Positions 1 through 11,337 of a stretch of DNA of 64,000 nucleotides are shown one piece after another; the first letter of the stretch is position 1, and each line of letters opens with the position of its first letter. Under the pieces are notes generated by a model. The model did not search any database and had not been told where the DNA came from. It was given only the letters and a program-made list of their open reading frames with translations. Both the position numbers and the translations under genes were made by a program. This DNA comes from Bathymodiolus brooksi (lineage: Eukaryota; Mollusca; Bivalvia; Mytilida; Modiolidae): NCBI GenBank assembly GCA_963680875.1, contig OY804586.1:52052203-52116202 (forward strand). Direction: 5' to 3'.

Positions 1-246
1 GTAACGAGAATGTACCAAAGGGGTAAGCAGTTGGTATCAAAGGGTGATCAGAAGACACCAAAAGGGTAGGAAGAAGGTACCAAAGGGGTAACCAGAAGGT
101 ACCAAAGAGGTAGGCACAGTGCACCAAATGGGTTAACAGAAGGTACCAAAGGGTGATTAAAAAATACCAAAGGAGTAACCAGAAGGTATCAAAGGGAGAA
201 TCATAAGATACCAAAGGTGTAATCAAACGTCACAAAAGAAATAACC
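1..246. repeat. 22-bp minisatellite (right end of an array)
   Basis: About eleven degenerate units of ACCAAAGGGGTAACCAGAAGGT. The same unit fills 48,640-49,753 and 51,791-52,250. The array runs directly into the body of a dispersed repeat at 247-465, so the array is an expansion inside that repeat. It may continue to the left of the window. Confidence 0.9.
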
Positions 247-465
247 AGAAGCCGTATATCTCAGACAATATGCAAAACAATGACCAAAGTAAAAAAAAGA
301 CAAAGTACAATCAAAGATCTACACACCACCATCCAAAAAACTAGGCTTTAGCACAGCCCCCACGAAAACCAGGGGCTCACTCAGGTACGTCGGGAGAGTA
401 GGCAGGTCCGACTCCACACGTGGCACACGTCGGTCGTGTTAATCCTGTAACATAGCAATGTCAAC
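247..465 (+). repeat. Dispersed repeat family (called DR here), 3' portion
   Basis: Matches other copies at 14,223-14,390, 19,397-19,690, 19,798-19,985, 33,706-33,860, 44,695-44,835 and 62,900-63,115, and minus-strand copies at 34,290-34,590 and 35,118-35,310. Shared landmarks in order are an ACCAAAGGGGTAATCAGAA-type motif, ACAATGACCAAA, AACGATCTACAAAAC, AAACTAAAGATCGAG, an ACCGGGG-type motif and a CACACGTCGTGTTA-type end. There is no coding potential, and its mode of transposition is unknown. Confidence 0.75.
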
Positions 466-954
466 TTTTTAAATATTGAACGGCTACTTGATACACACGT
501 ATATGCACTATGTTGTAATGGGTATTTTGAAAGAAAATAGTTACTCTGGGATTCAACGCCACTGGTTTTGCCAGACTGAATTGAATAAGCAATTTGCTCT
601 TTCAAAAACTACATATAAGTTAGTACTTTGTGGTTTAAGCAACCACCCATGGACCATAATAAAAAAACATTTGTCAGAAACCTTTACAGACCAAATGCAT
701 TTATTGATTATGTTTGGCAGTATCACAGAAGCACACAGAATGTAGGATGGCATTCTGAATGATTGTTGGTGATCCAATGAAATGTAAAATTATCTCCACT
801 CCTATGGCTTCTGTTACCATCATGAACCTGCTTAGATTCTTTAATTTATTTGCTCCAAAAAGACTTCTAAATTGTGTGGATTTCGCATTTGCATACCTGA
901 TGAAGATTATTTCAAAAAACACGTAATGTACATTAACTTGTATATCTGTGTTTT
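466..954. other. No recognised feature
   Basis: AT-rich sequence. Short open frames on both strands have no recognisable domain or plausible gene structure. I see nothing else here. Confidence 0.5.
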
Positions 955-1535
955 TATTGGTAAATAAACGATAGAGACAATCAAGGGGCAATCCAGAGAA
1001 ACTGACATATAAACGTTAGAGAATACCGAAGGGACAACCAACAATGGACAATCCAGAGAAGCTGACATATAAACGTTAGAAAATACCGAAGGGACAACCA
1101 ACAATGGACAATCTAGATAAACTAACAAATAAACGATAGAGAATACAGTCTAACAAATTTAAAGAAACTGACAAATAAACGTTAGAGAATACTAAAAGGG
1201 CAATCAAACTATGGCCAATCTAGAGAAAGTGACACATAAACGTTAGAGAATTCTGAAGGGGCAATCAAAAATAGATAATCTAGAGAAACTGGCAAATAAA
1301 CGTTAGAGAATACCGAAGGAGCAATCAAAAATGGACAATCTAGAGAAACTGACAAATAAACGTTAGAGAATACTGAAGGGGCAATCAAAAATGAACAATC
1401 CAGAGAAACTGACAAATAAACGTTAGAGAATTCTGAAGGGGCAATCAAAAATGAACAATCCAGAGAAACTGACAAATAAACGTTAGAGAATACTGAATAT
1501 GCAATCAAACATGGACAATCTAGAGAAACTGGTAA
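955..1535. repeat. 60-bp minisatellite
   Basis: About ten units with a 60-bp period. Landmarks per unit are AAACGTTAGAGAATACCGAA, GGGGCAATCAAAAATG and CAATCTAGAGAAACTG. 60 is a multiple of 3, so the minus strand stays open over several units, giving repeated SLDCPFLIAPSVFSNVYL-like peptides that I treat as an artefact. The unit corresponds to a segment of the DR repeat family; single copies occur at 6,796-6,860, 14,903-14,965 and 56,790-56,850. Confidence 0.9.
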
Positions 1536-1716
1536 CATATAGTACATAAGACGTAGAAAAAGAAAACAAAAACACAACACATCTATTCGACACTACTATA
1601 CGCAAGCAAACACAAATAACGTTAATAAGACATTCGCCCTCCTACAAACAAATTGTGGTAAGCATTAGGTACATCAGTGATAATTGCTGAAATAGTGGTT
1701 GACGTGAAACAACAGC
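1536..1716. repeat. DR-like repeat flank after the 60-bp array
   Basis: The segment with AACAAAAACACAACAC and CAAACACAAATAACGT is shared with 6,880-6,970 and 56,870-56,970. In all three places it follows one or more 60-bp-type units, so it is the natural continuation of the dispersed repeat. Confidence 0.6.
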
Positions 1717-1866
<150 letters not shown>

Positions 1867-1959
1867 ATCTCAAAAGAAGCAAGGTTGTTATACTATTTTA
1901 CATTAGTACAAACAGCACAACCTTCTTGTGTAACGGATTGTTTTCATGTTGAAGCTAAC

Positions 1960-2513
1960 TAGAGGCTCAGTTGGCTGAGCCTGTGTCGCACACTTGTCAC
2001 TTTTTTAGGAAACTTTAGGCAGAACCTTCCATAGGTGCTTCCTAGGAAATTTCAATTAATTTGGCCAAATGATTTTAGAGAAGATTTGTATTTGTAATTG
2101 GCAAATCACAAACAAGAACTGCCTTTGGCGGCCATTTTAGTTGTACGCAGGCTCAAATATGGAAATGTTGCACAGGATCTCCCATGCACCATTCGTGCCT
2201 TCCAGCTTCAAGATTGTGTTAAGCTGCACCCAATCAGAAAAAAGAATTGTCAATGGCGAAAATGTTTTTTTCCACTTGAGATGACATGAAGAAATCTTAT
2301 AGAGGACCTTCCATAGATGCCTCCTGTCAAATTTTGCTTTATTTTTCAAAATTGTTTCAGATGAGAATTTTGTTTAGAAATTTACCAACCAGACACAATA
2401 ATTGCCTATGGTGGCTATGTTTGGTAACGGATCGGGACAGAATGATATATCCTCATAGAGGATCTTCCATAAATGATATACACGCAATTTTGTTTCATTT
2501 GACCAAGCGGTCT
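1960..2513. repeat. Diverged copies of the ~155-bp repeat
   Basis: Three degenerate copies (around 2,030, 2,300 and 2,460) of a phrase like GAGGACCTTCCATAGATG, each followed by an AATTTT-rich stretch and a cytosine-poor part with AATTGCCTATGGTGGC. The same phrase recurs in the array at 43,560-44,330. No gene seen. Confidence 0.55.
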
Positions 2514-3737
2514 CGTTTTGGTTTTGGTCAATGTAACCTTCTTACGTGATACCATATCGTCTGCTCTAGAAAGCCAATCATAGCAATCACTCACCTAATT
2601 AATTGTTAATGACTGAGAAATAACTGGAAGTTACAAATATCGATAAAGATCAAATGAAATTATCACCCTGGCATAATATAGTAATAAACTAGCTCCATAC
2701 ATTTGTCCTCGACATTTAAGTGGCGACAACAAGACGGCAAGCGACCCATTTGTAATTCATATCATGTATATCTTGATTTTATTGTCAGCATCATAGAAGA
2801 GTGGCAGAATATAGAATTACATCAATAAAAGTCACAAATTCTAGTAGAATTAATAAGTATATAGAATTTTAACTTAATCCAATTCCATGTCAGCTAACAC
2901 TGTTATTGTTCTCAATTATCTGTTTTGACCTCAGTGACCATGTTGACCTTGATGTCACGTGACTACTGAATTTCATGTTAATTCTAAAATATAATGAAAG
3001 ATAACAACCTAGATATCTAATTTAGTACACACGACCCGCTTCTGGAATAACCTTCATCGTGTACGTTTGTAATTAAAAGATAATTAAAACATTTTGATAG
3101 CTAGAAATCCAAAATCTGTCAATGTCACCTATGACTGATAGGGGGGGGGGGGGCCTTAGTAATAATTACATTAAGCATTTCATTCAATGTATTTAATTTT
3201 GTACGATATCTCTATTTTCTCATATTAAACATTTTTATTACATTCTTAATAAAAAGAAGAAAAAAAGTCAAAACCAACAACCGATGACCCATTTTACTCT
3301 CACTAAGAGGGAGATGTGGTCCAATATAATTAATTTAAGTCGGCTATTAACATTATCATAGGAATAAAGCCTTTTTTCTGATGTTTTTAAAAATAATCTG
3401 GTAAGTAAAAATGTACTCAACTGTAGGCTATAATATTTTCTTTCATGATTGCTTAAATTTGAAAATATCTTCATTATATGTTAGAATTAACCATTTCATT
3501 ATCTGGGTCAATGGTAGGATTTGTGAAAGATTAGAACGATTTTACAGAGGTTAGTTCATCCTCCGTATTGTCTTTGTCTCGTTCGATATATTATTTCTTG
3601 TCAAATATGATAAAACCATTTAAAAAGTTATTTTGAGATTTTGTATGTCTGCCTATTTGTCTGCCTAGAGTTTTGCATAGTGTGATATCTTCTTTGTTTT
3701 CCTCACCATATGATCCATTGCAGTTTCGAACTTTGCA

Positions 3738-3902
3738 GTACTCTTTTTTCAGCTAACGTTGTGAGTTCGAACCCCATGCATGGCGAGGTATACTCAATAC
3801 AACATTATGTGAAAAAGTACTCCGCCTTTCTCAATCAAGGAAACTGACAGCCACAATATATCTGAAATATTGTTGAAAGTGGCGTTAAGCACAATAACCC
3901 TA
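3738..3902 (+). mobile_element. Truncated tRNA-headed SINE
   Basis: Contains a B-box-like GAGTTCGAACCCC, a central TGTGAAAAAGTACTCCGCC segment, and the conserved 3' part with CTGAAATATTGTTGAAAGTG followed by GCGTTAAGC. The copy-B counterpart is at 53,738-53,892. The 3' part matches a type I associate with molluscan SINEs; the exact family is not assigned. Confidence 0.75.
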
Positions 3903-5785
3903 ACCCAGTTTCGAACTTTGCAGTAAGCTTTTCTCAGTTTATGAAATTGGAAATGCTGAAAAAAAAATAATAACCTCATGTTGGCCTTTTAATTAGAAAT
4001 CAAGGTCATTTAAGAAAAAAACAAAGAAAAAAAAACAAAAAAACAAAAACGAACAAAGAAATTGTTTTACTAACAATACATTAGAATTTAATTTCCTATT
4101 AATTCTTTCAAATCCTTACGCGACAAAATGGTCTCGTTTGTATGTATTTAAGTTCTCAGCTCGCGACAAATTCCATATTTTATTGTATGAATAAACTTGG
4201 ATTTTATCCTTCAGCTTTTCAAAGTGTACACAATTTAGTGGATGTTTATTGTGCAAATTAAATGAAAAAAAAAAATTAAGGTTTTTAACACAATCTTATT
4301 GATTGTAAGACAATCGGATGCTAAAAAATTCAAAGACAACAATATGTACTTGTTTGTTCGTCACATCATGGCAACAGCTGAAGTAATTGTCTAAGACGTC
4401 ACATCCAGTAAGCTTTTCCTGGGTATTGTTCATGGGCTGTTTGTCAGGAAAACGATTCAGTGCGATTAAATCAAAATTAATATTCTTCAGTTGAGGAGAT
4501 GGAGGATAAACTAATTGTCAACAGTGACATTACCAATTAATACCGATTAGAGAACGACCATTTGATTTAATCTTAGGTCTGTATGTTTGCTTGGAAGTTG
4601 GGGTGGGGGTGAAAGTTGAAAACAAAGCAATGATTTTTCATTCTCAACAGAAACAAAATCTAATGTTTGGTGAAAGGACACAGAATGTTGGCTATACATG
4701 TCTTATAATTTGTGAATATTTGAACTTTGTTAAAATCAGATGATAATTTTCTACCAAATAGAAAAAAAACCTTACAACTTGGTGAAAAATGTGTCTTATT
4801 TTGCATTGGACTTTGCACGAAAGAGGACCGCTTTCCACACATTAAAGGGAAATAACTCCTACAACGTGTATTATTTCAGAATCAAGTGGGAAATGTACTA
4901 ATAGTCATTCGTATCTTCTTCACTAATGTTTTATATTGGTATTGATCTGATTTGTAACACATAACCTTGTATCATAGAAATACTATGGTGACCTTTGCAT
5001 TCCTACATTGTATATCTATTTTCTCTCTGTAAGCTATTTATCTATATTTCCTTGTTGTCTGTTAAAATGGTATTTAATATTTCTCCTCGCTAGCCACACG
5101 ACATGAAAGAGTAAGAGCCAAAGACTGGTTGGTTTGAGATCAGGATAATTATGTGCTCGAGTAAACCGACATGTCTACCCGCGGTATTGAACAGCTAAAA
5201 AGTGTAAAGGTATGCCTTAAAATCAATTAATTTGTTCCGAAAACTTTAAATCGTGATAAGCATCGTCTCCAAAATATTTATATATCGCACAAACCTTGAA
5301 TTAAGAAATAAGAGTAAATACTTCAGTAGACCTTTAATTCGTGGTATGCATATTGTACTAATCCAGCAATTTCAAACCAGATAAACTTTCTGAATGGCTG
5401 CCCTCCAAAAATAAAACAAGAAGAAAACAAGAACAAATAAAAAAAAAACACAAAGACAAGAACACAACAAAGCAAAACAAAAAATGTAGAAATAAATAAA
5501 CAAAATACAATACCGCCCCCCCCCCCCTCCCCCTCCAACAAAATATAATTTTATAGGTGTAACTTTAAAAGTTAAACGATACAAGCATCGTCTGGTATGA
5601 GACTTGTGTGTCATTACTTACATCCAAGTATTTTACAGACTAACATATGTATGCCTTTTTGGAAAGAAGCAATATTAATCCAATTATGTAAGGGACCGAC
5701 GTGATCTTGAAAGCACGGTAGTTAGATTCAACAGAAATATTGCCAAATGTGGCGTTCAACACCATAACTCTACGCCCATACCCCA

Positions 5786-5812
5786 CCCCCACCCCCCCCC
5801 CCCCCCCCCCCC
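5786..5812. repeat. Poly-C tract
   Basis: About 27 C residues after a CCCCACCCCCA lead. The copy-B counterpart near 55,805 is only five or six C long, and other C/G tracts lie at 3,140, 5,516, 26,086, 33,311 and 55,525. Long homopolymers are prone to assembly error. Confidence 0.8.
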
Positions 5813-7185
5813 CACACTCACCTTTTTTAATAGAAAAAAGAAATATTTTAACTATTAATAACAACAAATGTACTAAGACTTCTAACAGATATATATATAT
5901 ATTATAACTAGAAGGGAAGACAGGGTATGGCTTCAATAATTATTGTTTAAGTATATTGTTGGTGTTCATTCATGAATACTAAATGAGTGTTGTTATCAAA
6001 GATACATCATTACAGGTCTTTGGTATATGTATATGAATTCATGTGATTTAAAACACCTGATTAACCGCGATGCTGTTTAACCAGATATCAAAGATTTTAT
6101 TTCTAGATATATTGACTTGACTGAATAAAGGTATTAACACGTTGTATATCTATATGTTTAATTTTTTAGAATATAACGAGTGTGTTTAATAGGTTAAACA
6201 AGGAGTAGTGCGATGGTACCACATGTGGAGCAGGAATGTGATGAGCAGTCAAAATTAGGTCTTAAGTCTGAGCTCTTATGCAGAGTTAAGCTGGTGCGTT
6301 AAATAGTACATCCAAGCCTAAGTATGACATTTGCGTGATAAAACGCTGTTCATGTAATGGCGTTTTTCGCTGTGTTCAATAATATTTTGATTATGTCATG
6401 TATATCAGTTCTGTAGGTTGAGGAAACCGGAATTACCTGATGAATACCACAAATCTATTGCAACCAAATGACAAATAACAATGGTGCAACACATTGTATC
6501 GATCAATCGCAAAAGCAGATGATAATATACTTCACATAGAGTATAGAGTGTAACCTCCTGCACACCGGGAGGACATTTGCGCAAAAATATAAAAACAGTA
6601 GATCATGGAGCTGAGAAAATCGGAATTGTGGGTAAAAAGATTGCGGACAGGCTTACGTCCGACATTTCACCAACCAACTTCAAACCAAGCAAATTACATA
6701 TTTGAAAACTTATATGACACTGAGAAAAAAAAGTAGGGACTAGTTTGCATAAATTGGAGGATATTATTCAAATTCCGACGAAGGTTTAATATAGATAACC
6801 GTTAGAGAATACCGAAAGGAAATCAAAATGGACACTCCGGAGAAACTACCAAAAATGGTGCACGGTACACAAGACGAAGAAAAACAAAACAGAAACACAA
6901 CATAATACAATGCGCAACCAAAGACAAACACAAATAACGTAAATAAGACATAAGTTCTCCTACACACATAGCATCTATTTCTGATATTGCGTATCGATAA
7001 CAACACGTTATGTACGATTATCGGAATTGCAACTGTAGCTTACGATATTTAACAAACAACAATAATGATGAAAACAGATATTCCGGTGGTAAATAAAAGG
7101 TTATATGACGTTTTAGTATTCGGGATGTCAATAAATGAACAGGAACATGAACAATAACCAATAAACAGCTCATTTTACTTTATCG

Positions 7186-7354
7186 ATATGGCCATCGATA
7201 GTACCAGGAAGACTGGATGTCATAACAAATATATTTTGCCGATATCTTTGATATATTTTGTATTATATTTCACTAATTACAGAATATATCAAGGATATCG
7301 GCAATATATATTTGTTATGACTTCCTGTCTTCCTGGTACTATCGATGGCCATAT
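7186..7354. mobile_element. 169-bp near-perfect palindrome, MITE-like
   Basis: The left arm starts ATATGGCCATCGATAGTACC, and the right arm ends with its complement GGTACTATCGATGGCCATAT. The arms of about 75 bp are almost complementary throughout, including CATAACAAATATATTTTGCC near the inner part, around a short AT-rich centre. Copy B has the same structure at 57,520-57,684. It resembles a fold-back or MITE element. No clear target duplication is visible because both duplicated copies carry it. Confidence 0.8.
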
Positions 7355-7927
7355 GTCTCTTTAAGTCAGTGTTCACTAAGACATGATAGCTATCTTACAA
7401 GTGTTGAGTATTTAACCTAGAGCCAGAGGCGAGGGATAGTATTTACACATATCTCCCCACCCATGTTAAAACTCAAAACACATTCTGGCTCCCATGATTT
7501 ATTTCGATTCTGATATGTCTAAGAGTACAAATACGGTAGTATACTTTGATTGGAAGACGGTAATTTATATTTATGTTTGTGAAAAATGTCGCACACAATT
7601 TTTTCATCCAAATTCGAGCAGACGATAATTCATCAACATGTACATTTACAACGGAAACGTGTCACATTCACCGGCGCATGTGCGAATGATATTATACCAT
7701 CGATAAATCGCTCGTTTGTCTACAAAGCGAAAGTAAAACGTTATGTTAGAATCAAATAAACAATGACACATATTTTCATCTGTCATTTGAAGTCAAATAT
7801 GTTTTAGCAAGTCCCAGTTTAGAAACACTTATCAATGATTAACAAAAACATGACATTTTTTTAAATCAGACAGAAAGTAAACTGACAAGCAGATAACATT
7901 ATTAAGCATGTTTCTTCTTATGTTGTC

Positions 7928-8035
7928 TTGAACAATAACGATCCGCCTCAGTGGGTCAATGGGGGTATCGTGCCTTTAGAAAGAACGGTGTATCATGGTT
8001 TTGATACCCGGTCGGTACAAATCAAAGACAATAAA
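7928..8035 (+). mobile_element. Solo tRNA-like SINE head
   Basis: The A-box-like GCCTCAGTGGGTCAATGGGG and B-box-like GGTTTTGATACCCGGTC are followed by a CAAATCAAAGACA segment, the junction found in other SINE copies here. It is not a functional tRNA because the stem pairings are poor. The counterpart is at 58,268-58,365. Confidence 0.65.
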
Positions 8036-8049
8036 ATGTAAATTCCTTG

Positions 8050-8450
8050 CTTCCCTGCGAAACTTATTGCTTAATTTGTCCTTAAGGCAACTGACTGTTT
8101 AAAGTTTTCTTTATGTACCTGATTGCTCAAATTGTCCTTTATATAACTGACTGTTTAAATTTTCCTTTATATAACTGTTTGCTTAAACTTACCTTTATGT
8201 AACTGAATGCTTAAAATTTCCTTTCTGTAGCTAACTGTTAAGCTAATTGCATAAATATTCATTTATTTTTTTCTGACTGTTCAAACTTTCCTTTATTTAA
8301 CTGAATGCTTAATCTTTCCTTTATGTAACTGACTGTTAGACTGAATGCTTAAATTGTCCTTTATGTAATTAACTGTTTAAATTTTCTTTATGTAACTGAC
8401 TGCTTAAACTTTCTTTATGTAACTGACTGTTAGACTAATTGCTACTGGCT
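8050..8450. repeat. 28-bp minisatellite
   Basis: About 13 degenerate units containing TTTATGTAACTGACTG and TTTAAATTTTCC. The copy-B counterpart is at 58,400-58,805 with a slightly different unit order. Confidence 0.85.
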
Positions 8451-8744
8451 GTTAAAAATGAATGTATGTTTAAAATGGGACTTGCATTGCACGATCATTT
8501 ATTTTAATTAGTGAAAAAAGGATACGGATATAAATGAAATGAGTCCATCTAACCTTACACTTAGAAACACATTAAAGTAAAGGAAGAGCGTTTTCATCAG
8601 AGTCACAGTTCTCATTTTGATTGTGTTCTTTTGTCCATTGTGTTGTCTGTTCTTCTTCGACTTACGCTTCTTATTACACCTTTAGTATCTACAAACTTTC
8701 TTATATTAAACCAACATGCTGATCTCGATTACACAGTGTCAGAT

Positions 8745-9010
8745 TCAATTGGAGAAGTCTTAATCTCGTATGCTTGGTTAAGTCGTATATCTCAAAACTT
8801 GATTAAGTCGAATATCTCGAATACTTGGTTATGTTGGATATATCAAATAATTTGCTATGTCGGATATCAGGAATAATAGGTTAAGCCGGATATATCAAAT
8901 ACTTGATTAAGTCTGATATTTCAAATAATTGGCTATGTCGGATATATCAAATACTTTGGTATGTCGGATATCTCGAATAATTGGAAAAATCGGATATCTC
9001 GAATATTAAT
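8745..9010. repeat. 26-bp minisatellite, about ten units
   Basis: The units read CGGATATCTCGAATACTTGG plus TTATGT or TTAAGT. Copy B (59,023-59,121) holds only about four units, so the array has contracted or expanded since the duplication. Confidence 0.85.
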
Positions 9011-9702
9011 TCACGTTTTTTTGTTTAATATTACTATATTGCTTAGATACTCTTAACATAAAATTCAAAGTAGATTTTTTCTTTGTATCATGTTGATTCC
9101 GACTTTGTTAAAGAAGTATGAATTTACAAGATGAAATCCAAACATCATTGCTCCCAAGGCAGATTTAAATGTCACTGTACTATATACAATATTCCACGAA
9201 CCGTCGTTATTTATAGCAATTCGCTTTATATTCGTGACATTTGTCTTTTTATATATAGCTTTAATTGCAACAAGGAAACATTTATCTAACCGAAACTAAA
9301 TTAATTATATTCAAACAACTATTTACAGTGATCAGTGGGTCAGTCGTGGTCGTGATGACATGGCAGTTGGATTTATACCTATAGTCCGTTTGACTTCTAT
9401 AAATCTTTAGTAAAAAAAATTCTTGAAAATCCATTTTTCAAATGAACAAATTTTGTTCTAGATATATATTAATATATGATATATACCAACTCTGACAATT
9501 AATTCCAAATATTTTGGTCCATTATTAAAGAAGTTACGTCATTAGGTTAATTATATTTTCTGAAATGTAAAAATATGCATGGAGTGTAAGAGCCCAATCA
9601 TCAAAGCAAAATAGCAGACATGTGCTTTCATTGTATATTTCATTGTACCATGCGACATAGGGCATTTAAATATTAAAAGGCTACTCATTAACTGACCATT
9701 AA

Positions 9703-10004
9703 ATTCCACCTGTGATGTAAATCTATTGTCTAAACTCTCCATTATTTTTAAGGAATGGAGAGTTATGAACAATGTGGACAGGGGCGGAGTTATTGTTCTC
9801 TTTGTACTTTATATACTATACACAGACTTTTTGTTTGTTACAAGATTAATAATTAATAAAATTAATCAAGTACAATGGGTGGATTTTAAGTTGGAGAATG
9901 TCCTCGTATCTCTCCATTCCTTAAAACAATGGGCCCCAGCCCCTTCGGGGCCTCGGCTCCATTATTTTTAAGGAATGGAGAGTTACTTGGACATTCTCCT
10001 ATAC
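9703..10004. mobile_element. 302-bp insertion flanked by TTAA, copy A only
   Basis: TTAA stands at 9,699-9,702 and 10,005-10,008. Copy B has one TTAA at the matching site (59,790-59,793), so this is an insertion with a 4-bp TTAA duplication. Inside, a 29-bp direct repeat occurs twice (from 9,736 and 9,957), each containing an 11-bp stem (CTCTCCATT and AATGGAGAG core). GGAGAATGTCC (9,893) pairs with GGACATTCTCC (9,989), and GGCCCCAGCCCCTTCGGGGCC is GC-rich and self-complementary in part. TTAA targeting is typical of piggyBac, but I see no piggyBac-type terminal repeats. Confidence 0.75.
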
Positions 10005-10329
10005 TTAAGGTCATAGTCAATTGTTATTGATGCCCTTTAATATTTAAATGTGATATGTTACATGGTACAGTCTGTTATTTGTACTCACTCCTACCAGATC
10101 TGTATATAAGAAAAAATAATTAACATAGAGATCTAATGGATAACTTTTTTTAAGAATGGACCAAAAAATTGAAATTAGTTCTTAGATATCGTATATATCA
10201 TATCTTAATATAAATCTAGAACAAATAAATGCTGATTTGAAAACTGGATTTTTAAGAATTTTTTTCTGGAGATTTATAGAAGTCAAACGAACTATATATG
10301 TGGAATCAGTGCCTATCACAACTAAAGTT

Positions 10330-10508
10330 GTTAGATATAATTCTGTTGATGGGGAGATATTCTAGTTACAACATTATGTGATGAAGTTATTCACTTACTT
10401 ACGGCAGGTCGGTGGTTTTCTCCGGGTACTCCGGTTTCCTCCCCTTATACAACTGACCTCCACGATATAACTGAAATATTGCTTAGAGTGGCATACAACA
10501 GACTAATC
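10330..10508 (+). mobile_element. SINE 3' portion
   Basis: The SINE body includes TGTGATGAAGTTATTCACTT, GGTCGGTGGTTTTCTCCGGG and the tail ATATAACTGAAATATTGCTT. It retains the full ACTCCGGTTTCCTCC segment; the copy-B counterpart (60,118-60,255) has lost about 25 bp there. Its central segment is homologous to the 42-bp unit amplified at 20,207-21,172. Confidence 0.75.
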
Positions 10509-10884
10509 ATAACCACTCAGTGACAGCGTTATTGGCATTTTAGAATATGACCTTTGACATAAGACATGTCATCACGTAGAAAGCTTTACGGTCGACCCTA
10601 CATTAAAGATGTAAAAGATCAAATTAGAATGCAATTCTCAAACATTGTAAAATTTACTAATAGCATAAATGTTAGAATTACATGTACTTTCCACCCACTC
10701 TATTTCAGTGAATGAGCCCTCTTTAAGATATGGTAACTCCAGACAAGAAACTATCGATAATCCAATTAAAAAAAGCAAATTTCTCCTATCGAAATATTGT
10801 ATTTGCAGTATATGAGATCAGATAATATTCATGGTGTTAGTGTTGTTCAATCTTCAGTTTTCTATATAGTGTTTTGCTGATCAT

Positions 10885-11140
10885 TCATTGTCCTTTTTCC
10901 TTTACCCATTGTATCATCTGTTCTTCTTAGATTTTCAGCCTATGATTACCCCTTTGATGTCTACATTTTGTCCCTTTTCCTTTGCCCATTGTAGTGTCTG
11001 TCCTTCTTAAATTTTTAGCCTCTGATTACCCCTTTGATGTCTACATTTTGTCCCTTTTCTTTTGGCCATTGTATTATCTGTCTTTCATCTATTTGCGGTT
11101 TCTGGTTACACCTTCTGTATATAATTTTGTCTTTTTCTGT
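10885..11140. repeat. 80-bp minisatellite, short form
   Basis: About three units (landmarks TTTGATGTCTACATTTTGTC, CCTTTGCCCATTGTA and TCTTAGATTTTCAGCC). Copy B has about 22 units at 60,645-62,470. The single-copy right flank (ATTTGCGGTTTCTGGTTACACC) is shared. Confidence 0.9.
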
Positions 11141-11337
11141 TGGTCATTATATTATTTGCCCTTCTCATTACCCCTTTCGAATATTCAAATGTCCTTGCTA
11201 GTTGTTTTTGTGCTATTTGTAAACAAATTATGTAATCGTACCTAAAACCTTTTAGCTAAATTACAACGACTTTTCATTGCTAGGTACACTTACCATAGCA
11301 ATGAGAAAAACTCATAAGTCACAAACATAAAGAGGTT

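Noticed and set aside
381..991. Overlapping 74-96 residue frames on both strands
   Set aside because: No domain, no consistent composition, and part overlaps a DR repeat.
907..1580. Minus-strand frames with SLDCPFLIAPSVFSNVYL repeats
   Set aside because: 60-bp minisatellite translation.
5323..5936. Minus-strand frames rich in Phe, Val and Gly
   Set aside because: Generated by A-rich and poly-C tracts in copies A and B; the copy-B versions differ in length with the homopolymers.
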